DNA of 18,196 nt from JBBPZA01 sp038199375 (GTDB lineage: Bacteria > Actinomycetota > Thermoleophilia > Solirubrobacterales > Solirubrobacteraceae): contig JBBPZA010000088.1 of NCBI GenBank assembly GCA_038199375.1, forward strand, positions 1 to 18,196. Reading direction: 5' to 3'. Made by a program: the position numbers and the translations under genes. The notes beneath the pieces are model-generated. The model saw only the letters and a program-made list of their open reading frames with translations. It did not search any database and was not told the origin of the DNA. Below are positions 12,792-18,196 of this stretch, in pieces (the first letter of the stretch is position 1; the number at the start of each line of letters is the position of its first letter).

Positions 12792-14354
12792 CTATCGGGA
12801 ACCCGCTCGAGCGCCTCGTCGCCTGTCCGTCGGCCGTGCGCGAAGCGCCAAGGCCGCTCGAAAGCGGCGACGCCCTCCGTCGATCTGGACGACGCGCGCA
12901 TCCAGCGCGACGGCGAGACGCCGTTTGCGAAGGATGAGGTCGCGTTCTCGGCGATCGAGCCGCAGGCTCAGGCGCGACACTCGGGGGCCGCGGAGGAGGA
13001 AGCGCTCGGCGGTGATCGAGCGACCCATGCGCTCGAGTCCCAGCACACGACCCGTTTTCGTGTCACGCAGACCGGCGGTACCCCGACAGCTCGACGGACA
13101 CCGCACGGTCAGCGAGAGGCTGCCGCGCGCCGGGACGGTCACATCGGAGCTACCGACGACGTCGAAGTCGCAGCTCGGAGCGGAAGGGAGCGATCCCGCG
13201 AAGGCGAGCGGGTCTCCCACCTCGACTCGCGTGCCGATGCAACCCGATGAGTCCACCGCGATACGCTTCCCGTCGAACGCCCTGAGCAAGCGGGTCATCC
13301 GACCCGCACCCCTCTCGAACAGCCCATTCACTCCAGGTGATTGAAGGGTGCCCAGCGTCCACTCGCAGGGCTGGTTGCCCGACGCGTCGCGCGGGCCCAG
13401 CGCCCGAGCCATCACGAATCGATCTCCGGCGGCCTCCGGCCGCTCGTCCCCGCATGGCGCATAGTCCAGCTGGTGGGGCCAAGGCTCCGAGGCGGAGAAC
13501 CACACGAGTCGCAGGCCGGGGCCCGAGGCCGCGGCGTCCACCGCCACGATCCTGCCGTCGGACAAGATGTCAAAGCGCCGGCCCAGGTGAGACCAACCGC
13601 TGACCCGGTAGAGCTCCGCGCCGCTCGCCCGGTCGAAGACGACGATACGCCCGACGGACGGGTTTGGGCCCAAGCTCGCCGCCGTGCCCCCGGCGACGAA
13701 GCGCCCGGACAGCCGGACCGTCGAGAACACCTCGGCCGCGGGACCGACCAGCGTCCGCCTCGAGGAAGCGCCCACGACGAGATCCATCGTGCCGATCGAG
13801 GAACGCCCGGAGGCGCAACCCCCGCCGCCGTACGCGATGACGTCCCCCTCCACGTCGATGGGCGCAAGCGCCAGGCCGTTGGGGTCCTCAGGCCCGCAGC
13901 GTGCCGTCGGGGCTGCCGGCTTGCCGGCGCCGCGAGTCCACAGCCGAGTTGCCCCCGCATAGAACGGGTAGTTCGGAGCGATCGAGTCATCGGAGACCAG
14001 GAGGAGGGAGACGCTCGCAGCCAGTCGCCGGCTCGAGGCCCCGAGGGCGAGGTTCCAGTAGGTCGTCTCATAGCCGCCAAGCTCGTCGTCGGGCCGCAGC
14101 TCCGGGGGATCGAACGCGAGCAGCCCGGCGAAGTCGTCGAGGCGCCGGGCAACGCCGCCGGGCTCCAAGAGCAGCAGGCGCCCAGGGTCACGCCCGACCG
14201 GCGGCTCGTAGGCCAGCAGCCGCTCGCCGGCGAGCGCGTAGGGCGCTGTCACCGATTCGTAGTCCCGCACGTCGAAGGCCGACCGAGCGCCCGCGGGCGT
14301 CGCCGCCAGCATGATGCCGGCGAGGGCCAGGCCGGCGGTGACGAGGAGCCCCAT
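12792..14354 (-). CDS. Secreted beta-propeller-like protein, unknown function
   Basis: 520 residues. A signal peptide (MGLLVTAGLALAGIMLAATP, cleavage probably after AGARS or just before) exports the protein. The main part repeats short strand patterns such as GRIVVFDRASGAELYRVSG and GRIVAVDAAASGPGLRLVWF, spaced 40-50 residues apart, as in TolB/WD-like propellers. Cysteines come in pairs (for example near 148/170 and 319/348) and suit an extracellular protein. Near the C terminus a domain begins LTVRCPSSCRGTAGLRD and ends in a highly basic stretch (RPTDRRRGARAGSR). The start could be the TTG at 14357; I prefer the ATG. No enzyme motif is seen. Confidence 0.75.
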   Translation of the reverse strand: MGLLVTAGLALAGIMLAATPAGARSAFDVRDYESVTAPYALAGERLLAYEPPVGRDPGRLLLLEPGGVARRLDDFAGLLAFDPPELRPDDELGGYETTYWNLALGASSRRLAASVSLLLVSDDSIAPNYPFYAGATRLWTRGAGKPAAPTARCGPEDPNGLALAPIDVEGDVIAYGGGGCASGRSSIGTMDLVVGASSRRTLVGPAAEVFSTVRLSGRFVAGGTAASLGPNPSVGRIVVFDRASGAELYRVSGWSHLGRRFDILSDGRIVAVDAAASGPGLRLVWFSASEPWPHQLDYAPCGDERPEAAGDRFVMARALGPRDASGNQPCEWTLGTLQSPGVNGLFERGAGRMTRLLRAFDGKRIAVDSSGCIGTRVEVGDPLAFAGSLPSAPSCDFDVVGSSDVTVPARGSLSLTVRCPSSCRGTAGLRDTKTGRVLGLERMGRSITAERFLLRGPRVSRLSLRLDRRERDLILRKRRLAVALDARVVQIDGGRRRFRAALALRARPTDRRRGARAGSR

Positions 14355-14469
14355 CAAGGCAACAACGGCGAGTGCGACCGAAAGTCGTCGTTAAGGGTCG
14401 GCTCGGCCCCGGCGGTGCGGCCGGCGCGCAGGAGTGCTCAGCGTCCGCGCCGCTCGCGTCTGCGGCCGA

Positions 14470-14485
14470 AGAGCCGAAGCGCTCT
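14470..14485 (-). terminator. Possible hairpin downstream of pckG
   Basis: AGAGC, six-base spacer, GCTCT forms a short stem 23 nt past the pckG stop on the minus strand. There is no T-rich tail, so the call is weak. The rest of 14355-14507 shows no ORF that I can support. Confidence 0.25.
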
Positions 14486-14507
14486 GTGCAGCAGCCCCAC
14501 ACGTTGC

Positions 14508-16325
14508 CTACTCGCTCCCCAAGCGCTCCTCGAGCGCCTGGAGCTGGTTTCGGATCTCGAACGGTAGGCGGTCGCCGAACCTCGCCAGGTGCTCTGCGAC
14601 CTGCGGAAGCTGGGCCGCCAGCTCCGCCGGGTCGACCGTCACGAGTTGGTCCATCGCTCGCGCGGAGATGGTAAGGCCGTCGGTGTCGATCGCTCCGGGG
14701 GCGGGGACGAGGCCCAGGGGGGAATCGACCGCCTCGACCTCGCCGTCGCAGCGACGGAAGATCCAGGCCAGCACGCGGCTGTTCTCGCCGAACCCAGGCC
14801 ACAGGAACCTTCCCTCCTCGTCCTTGCGAAACCAGTTGACGTAGAAGATTCTCGGCAGCGGGCCGGGGGCGTCACGGCCGATCCTCAGCCAGTGGGCGAA
14901 GTAGTCGGCCATGTTGTAGCCGCAGAACGGGAGCATGGCCATCGGGTCGAAGCGAAGCTTGCCGACGTGCCCGGAGGCCGCCGCCGTGGTCTCCGAGGCC
15001 ATCGTCGCCCCCAGGAAGGTGCCGTGCTCCCAGTCGCGCGCCTCGGTGACGAGCGGGACGACCGTCGCCCGGCGCCCACCGAAGAGCATCGCGTCGATCG
15101 GGACCCCGGTCGGGTCCTCCCACTCGGGCGCGATGGCCGGGTCCTGGGAGGCCGGGGCGGTGAAGCGAGCGTTCGGATGAGCCGCCGTGGTCTCCGAGTC
15201 GGGCGTCCAGTCGTTTCCCCGCCAGTCGATCGCATGGGCGGGCGCCTCCTTGGTCATGCCCTCCCACCAGACGTCGCCGTCGTCGGTCCTCGCGCAGTTG
15301 GTGAAGATCGTGCACTGCCTGATCGTGGCCATCGCGTTGGGGTTGGTGGCCTCCCCCGTCCCCGGCGCCACGCCGAAGAAGCCCGCCTCCGGGTTGATCG
15401 CGTAGAGGCGGCCGTCGTCGCCGAACTTCATCCACGCGATGTCGTCGCCGACGGTCTCGACCTTCCAGCCCGGCAGGGTCGGGATGAGCATGGCCAGGTT
15501 GGTCTTGCCGCAGGCGCTCGGAAAGGCCCCGGTGAGGTACTTGACCGTTCCCTCCGGGGAGGTGAGCTTGAGGATGAGCATGTGCTCGGCCATCCAGCCC
15601 TCGTCACGCGCCATGACCGAGGCGATGCGCAGCGCGAAGCACTTCTTGCCCAGCAGCGCGTTGCCGCCGTAGCCCGAGCCGAAGGACCAGATCTCGCACG
15701 TCTCGGGGTAGTGGACGATGTACTTGTCGACCTCGTTGGAGGGCCAGGGAACGTCCGCTTCGCCCTGGTAGAGCGGGGCGCCGACGGAGTGCACGCAGGG
15801 GACGAACTCCCCGCCTTCGTCATCGAGGACGTCGAGCGCGGCCCGGCCCATCCGCGTCATGATCCGCATCGACACCGCCACGTAGGCCGAGTCGGTGAGC
15901 TGGACGCCGACGTGGGACTTGTCCGAGCCGAGCGGCCCCATCGAAAACGGGACGACGTACATCGTGCGGCCCTGCATGCAGCCGCGGAAGAGCTCCTCCA
16001 TGGTCAGGCGCATCTCGGCCGGGTCGCGCCAGTTGTTGGTCGGCCCCGCGTCCTCCTCGCGCCGGGAGCAGATGAAGGTCCGATCCTCGACGCGGGCGAC
16101 GTCCCCGGGGGCCGAGCGAGCCAGGTAGGAGTTGGGCCGCTTGGCGTCTGAGAGGCGCTCGAAGGTTCCGGCGTCTACAAGTCCCTGGGCGAGCCGGTCG
16201 TACTCCTCGGCGGAGCCGTCGCACCAGTGGACGGCGTCCGGCTGGGTCAGCGCCGCCACCTCCCCGACCCAATTGGCCAGCTTTCGGTTCTTCGTGGGGA
16301 GGGAGGACGTCTCGAGGGCGCTCAC
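14508..16325 (-). CDS. pckG: Phosphoenolpyruvate carboxykinase (GTP)
   Basis: 605 residues, the usual length for GTP-dependent PEPCK. It interconverts oxaloacetate and PEP with GTP/GDP and is central to gluconeogenesis or anaplerosis in the cytoplasm. The P-loop FPSACGKTN is at 268-276 with the reactive Cys272. The kinase-2 Mg-binding segment VGDDIAWMKF is at 292-301. The substrate region GSGYGGNALLGKKCFALRIA lies near 217-236. The fold continues through NWFRKDEEGRFLWPGFGENS at the C terminus. All catalytic parts are present. The start is a GTG with AGGAG about 12 nt upstream, a rather long spacing. It is downstream of the MaoC-like gene by 115 bp in the same direction. Confidence 0.97.
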   Translation of the reverse strand: MSALETSSLPTKNRKLANWVGEVAALTQPDAVHWCDGSAEEYDRLAQGLVDAGTFERLSDAKRPNSYLARSAPGDVARVEDRTFICSRREEDAGPTNNWRDPAEMRLTMEELFRGCMQGRTMYVVPFSMGPLGSDKSHVGVQLTDSAYVAVSMRIMTRMGRAALDVLDDEGGEFVPCVHSVGAPLYQGEADVPWPSNEVDKYIVHYPETCEIWSFGSGYGGNALLGKKCFALRIASVMARDEGWMAEHMLILKLTSPEGTVKYLTGAFPSACGKTNLAMLIPTLPGWKVETVGDDIAWMKFGDDGRLYAINPEAGFFGVAPGTGEATNPNAMATIRQCTIFTNCARTDDGDVWWEGMTKEAPAHAIDWRGNDWTPDSETTAAHPNARFTAPASQDPAIAPEWEDPTGVPIDAMLFGGRRATVVPLVTEARDWEHGTFLGATMASETTAAASGHVGKLRFDPMAMLPFCGYNMADYFAHWLRIGRDAPGPLPRIFYVNWFRKDEEGRFLWPGFGENSRVLAWIFRRCDGEVEAVDSPLGLVPAPGAIDTDGLTISARAMDQLVTVDPAELAAQLPQVAEHLARFGDRLPFEIRNQLQALEERLGSE

Positions 16326-16367
16326 GGGATCAACTGGCTCCTGGGTTCCGCTTCCGGGGGAGCGAGA

Positions 16368-16440
16368 CCCTAGCGGGGCGCTCCGCCGGAACGAGCCAAA
16401 CCGGCCCGTTTCACATCTCGGGTGGCGGGCCCCTAGCGGG
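16368..16440. repeat. 10-bp direct repeat flanking the pckG upstream region
   Basis: CCCTAGCGGG occurs at 16368-16377 and again at 16431-16440, 63 bp apart start to start (53 bp between copies), in the 115-bp gap between the MaoC-like stop and the pckG GTG. On the minus strand the pckG-proximal copy overlaps a TANNNT match (TAGGGT, 16372-16367). Two copies of one site upstream of a carbon-flux gene could be operators. This is suggestive only. Confidence 0.4.
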
Positions 16441-16998
16441 CTACTCCACGTTGCCGGTGGCCGCTTCCGGCGCCTCCCCCGGGGACTTTCGCGGCACCAG
16501 CACGAGACGCCTGAACTCGGCCACCAGGACGCCGTCCTGGTTTCGCACGCGGGTGTGGACCTTCACCGTCCCGCGATCGGGCTTGGAGCGCGACTCCTTC
16601 TTCTCGAGCACCTCGGACTCGACGAACAGCGTGTCGCCGTGGAAGACCGGCGCCGGGTGGGAGAGCTGCTCGGTGGCCAGGTTGGCGATCGCCTTGCCCG
16701 ATACGTCCGAGACGCTCATCCCGAGCGCCAGCGAGTAGACGAGTGGACCCACCACCACGTTGCGGCCCTGCTGGGACTTCCCCGCGTAGACGTTGTTCAC
16801 ATGGAGCGGATGGTGGTTCATCGTGACCATGCAGAACACGTGGTTGTCGGCCTCGGTCACCGTCTTGGCCGGCCAGTGCTTGTAGACCGCGCCGACCTCG
16901 AACTCCTCGAGGTAGCGGCCGTAGGGATGCGCGCCCGTGGCCTCGCGCTCGCCCTGGTCGGTGGTGAAGTGGGGGTCCTCGGTCGTGGGGTCGGGCAT
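16441..16998 (-). CDS. MaoC-family hot-dog hydratase
   Basis: This 185-residue single hot-dog-domain protein is of the MaoC/enoyl-CoA hydratase type. The hydratase segment is VTEADNHVFCMVTMNHHPLH (residues 47-66), with the helix-borne Asn61 and His66 of the active site. The second strand region carries PVFHGDTLFVESEVLEKKES. The VTEADN...TMN..PLH pattern resembles mesaconyl-CoA hydratase-like members more than R-specific enoyl-CoA hydratases of PHA synthesis. Full-length mesaconyl-CoA hydratases are larger, so substrate is open. AGGA lies 6 nt before the ATG. The gene is divergent from vapB with 35 bp between starts. A CoA ester lyase lies just beyond vapBC, which suggests a shared CoA-ester pathway. 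Confidence 0.88.
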   Translation of the reverse strand: MPDPTTEDPHFTTDQGEREATGAHPYGRYLEEFEVGAVYKHWPAKTVTEADNHVFCMVTMNHHPLHVNNVYAGKSQQGRNVVVGPLVYSLALGMSVSDVSGKAIANLATEQLSHPAPVFHGDTLFVESEVLEKKESRSKPDRGTVKVHTRVRNQDGVLVAEFRRLVLVPRKSPGEAPEAATGNVE

Positions 16999-17017
16999 GT
17001 GGTCCTCGGTGGGGTGC

Positions 17018-17033
17018 GATGTAGGCTTACATC
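17018..17033 (+). promoter_or_regulatory. vapB operator-promoter: inverted repeat over the -10 box
   Basis: GATGTA, spacer GGCT, TACATC is a perfect 6-bp inverted repeat that ends directly at the vapB ATG. It contains the -10 box TAGGCT (17022-17027), 6 nt before the ATG, with no ribosome binding site. This is what autoregulation by the VapBC complex would need, with a leaderless message. The site also sits 20 nt upstream of the divergent MaoC-like gene. Confidence 0.6.
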
Positions 17034-17318
17034 ATGGCGCACCGGATGCAGATCACGCTTCGCGACGAGCAGTACGCCCGGTTGCGGGAGGAGTCAGGCC
17101 GCACCGGCATCTCCATCGCCGAGCTCGTCCGGCGCTCGCTGGCACACCGCTACAGCGGGCTGAGCAGAGAGGAGAAGCTTCGGATCATCGACGAGACGGC
17201 CGGGCTGTGGGCCGATCGCACCGATCTCCCGGAGTCCAGCGTCGATTATGTCAAGCAGCTTCGTGGTCCGGGGCTCTCCGCGCGTCTCGAGAAGCTCGGG
17301 CTTGACGACCCTCGCTGA
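17034..17318 (+). CDS. vapB: VapB-type ribbon-helix-helix antitoxin
   Basis: 94 residues. The N terminus MAHRMQITLRDEQYARL gives the beta strand and first helix of a ribbon-helix-helix DNA-binding fold. The second helix SGRTGISIAELVRRSLAH follows, as in CopG/VapB antitoxins. The C-terminal part (residues 45-94) is the toxin-binding tail, with an Asp/Trp-bearing helix (DETAGLWADRTDLPESSVDY). It overlaps the vapC reading frame. It should neutralise the PIN toxin and repress its own promoter at the inverted repeat. Confidence 0.85.
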   Translation: MAHRMQITLRDEQYARLREESGRTGISIAELVRRSLAHRYSGLSREEKLRIIDETAGLWADRTDLPESSVDYVKQLRGPGLSARLEKLGLDDPR

Positions 17319-17682
17319 CACGAACATCCTCATCGACTACCTCCGCGGGCGCGCGCAGGCGGTGGACCTTGTTCGGCGCATGTCGGACGGGACCGACCCA
17401 CTTGGCGCCTCGGCGCTCAGTCGCAGGGAGCTGCTCGCGGGAGTGCGCGACCACGAGCGCTCAGATCTCGACCGGCTCTTTCTGCTCCTCGAGTGGGCGC
17501 CCGTCACGACCGAGATCGCCGATGCGGCAGGCGACTACTCGCGTCGGTACCGATCCTCGAATCAGGCGATAGACATCGTCGACTACGTCGTGGCCGCGAC
17601 GGCGTCGGTGCTCGGCGCCGAGCTTCTGACGCTGAACATCCGCGACTTCCCGATGTTCCCGGGCCTCCGCGCGCCGTACTGA
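17302..17682 (+). CDS. vapC: VapC-type PIN-domain RNase toxin
   Basis: 126 residues from the TTG at 17302. PIN-domain acidic residues are Asp6 (LADTNILIDYLRG), Glu43 (SRRELLAG), Asp91/Asp94 (AIDIVDYVVAAT) and Asp115 (LNIRDFPMF), so the nuclease site is complete. Typical VapC toxins begin within a few residues of the first Asp, which favours TTG 17302 (17-nt overlap with vapB). A longer reading from ATG 17248 would add 18 residues and overlap vapB by 71 nt. Toxins of this family cut tRNA or rRNA; the target here is unknown. Confidence 0.87.
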   Translation: MTTLADTNILIDYLRGRAQAVDLVRRMSDGTDPLGASALSRRELLAGVRDHERSDLDRLFLLLEWAPVTTEIADAAGDYSRRYRSSNQAIDIVDYVVAATASVLGAELLTLNIRDFPMFPGLRAPY

Positions 17683-17699
17683 GCCGGATACGATCCGGC
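17683..17699 (+). promoter_or_regulatory. Inverted repeat over a -10 box before the CoA ester lyase gene
   Basis: GCCGGAT, spacer ACG, ATCCGGC is a perfect 7-bp inverted repeat directly after the vapC stop. It contains TACGAT (17689-17694), a TANNNT -10 match, which would start transcription near 17701 and leave a leader of about 26 nt with AAGGAGAG before the GTG. It could be a promoter-operator or a terminator of vapBC; the absence of a U-tract favours the first. Confidence 0.4.
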
Positions 17700-17726
17700 C
17701 AGCCCGCAGACCAAGGAGAGCCTCCC

Positions 17727-18196
17727 GTGCGAAACCCCCGCGACTTCTTCAAGCCCCTCGCCCTCGACGCGCCCGACCCGATGCGCGAGATCCCCGTCCT
17801 CCCATCGCGCATGATCCACTTCCTCGACTTCTCCAACGAGAAGATGGTCGCCAAGGCGCCGGACATCGCTCCGAAGGTGGACATCCTGCTGGGCAACCTG
17901 GAGGATGCCGTGCCGATAGACAGCAAGCTCCCGGCGCGCGAGGGCCTGATCAAGGTCGGCAAGGAGATGGATCTCGGCGACACCCAGCTATGGACGCGGG
18001 TCAACGAGCTCGAGTCCCCGTGGATCCTCGACGAGCTCACCGAGCTGGTCACCGAGATCGGCGACCGCCTCGACGTGATCATGCTCCCCAAGGTCGAGGG
18101 GCCGTGGGACATCCACTACATCGACCGCCTCCTCGCCCAGCTCGAGGCCAAGGCGAAGCTCGAGAAGCCGATCCTCGTCCACGCGCTGCTCGAGAC
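17727..18196 (+). CDS. HpcH/HpaI (CitE/malyl-CoA lyase-like) CoA ester lyase, N-terminal part
   Basis: 156 residues are visible; the 3' end lies outside the window. The start GTG has AAGGAGAG six bases upstream. Family motifs are PSRMIHF (residues 26-32, with the Arg of the substrate site), GNLEDAV (56-62, metal/substrate acidic pair), RVN at 91-93, LPKVEG (120-125) and VHALLE at the edge, where the catalytic Glu of the ETA motif would follow. Members cleave malyl-CoA, methylmalyl-CoA or citramalyl-CoA type esters; the exact substrate cannot be told. The nearby MaoC-type hydratase and pckG fit a C2/C3-CoA assimilation role. That link is inferred from context. Confidence 0.92.
   Translation, partial: MRNPRDFFKPLALDAPDPMREIPVLPSRMIHFLDFSNEKMVAKAPDIAPKVDILLGNLEDAVPIDSKLPAREGLIKVGKEMDLGDTQLWTRVNELESPWILDELTELVTEIGDRLDVIMLPKVEGPWDIHYIDRLLAQLEAKAKLEKPILVHALLE

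Noticed and set aside
11979..13250. Plus-strand ORF of 423 codons through the scar
   Set aside because: It joins unrelated pieces: pseudogene frame, synthase fragment and the antisense of two minus-strand genes. Only the 30-residue fragment in it has meaning.
14589..16151. Long plus-strand ORF of 520 codons
   Set aside because: It is antisense to pckG, which has full PEPCK motifs; shadow frame.

Overview
The window is high-GC DNA, and its gene content and motifs suggest a high-GC actinobacterium, perhaps Thermoleophilia/Solirubrobacterales-like. That placement is inferred from codon use, leaderless-type promoters and protein style; nothing in the window proves it. The backbone is ordinary chromosome, with two small toxin-antitoxin-type patches, one decayed and one intact.

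Positions 1-6153 (minus strand) hold a tightly coupled molybdo-hydroxylase operon of the CO dehydrogenase/xanthine dehydrogenase superfamily. The order is coxS-coxL-coxM-coxD-coxE and then an XdhC/CoxI-type gene cut by the left edge. Nearly every junction overlaps by 4-8 nt. The S-L-M order and the AVRGAGR active-site loop place it with 'form II' or uncharacterised enzymes rather than true form I CO dehydrogenase, so the substrate is unknown. The large subunit carries an unusual Gly/Ala/Pro-rich C-terminal tail of about 87 residues.

Positions 6328-9560 contain a lipoprotein with an (AAKRP)n tail, moaA (molybdenum cofactor step 1), a class I methyltransferase, and mobA (MPT guanylyl-/nucleotidyltransferase) in the convergent orientation. 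MoaA and MobA probably serve cofactor supply for the neighbouring Mo enzyme.

Positions 9587-11646 contain a two-gene operon: a CxxC/CxxC zinc-ribbon-like unknown protein and a membrane-anchored spermidine-synthase-like protein.

Positions 11647-12302 are a scar. They hold a small orphan gene that looks like the partner of a nucleotidyltransferase, a nucleotidyltransferase gene broken by an internal deletion and frameshift, and a fragment of about 95 bp that is a diverged second copy of part of the upstream spermidine-synthase-like gene. This fragment runs into the 3' end of a small membrane-protein gene on the minus strand. A secreted beta-propeller-like protein follows (12792-14354, minus).

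Positions 14508-18196 are central carbon metabolism: GTP-dependent PEP carboxykinase, a MaoC-type hydratase, and the start of an HpcH/HpaI (CitE/malyl-CoA-lyase-like) CoA ester lyase. A VapBC toxin-antitoxin pair is wedged between the hydratase and the lyase.

A recurring regulatory theme is a TANNNT -10 box 6-10 nt before the start codon, with no ribosome binding site, in front of seven genes. This implies widespread leaderless transcription. Two divergent pairs share this layout, and in one of them the two -10 boxes overlap.
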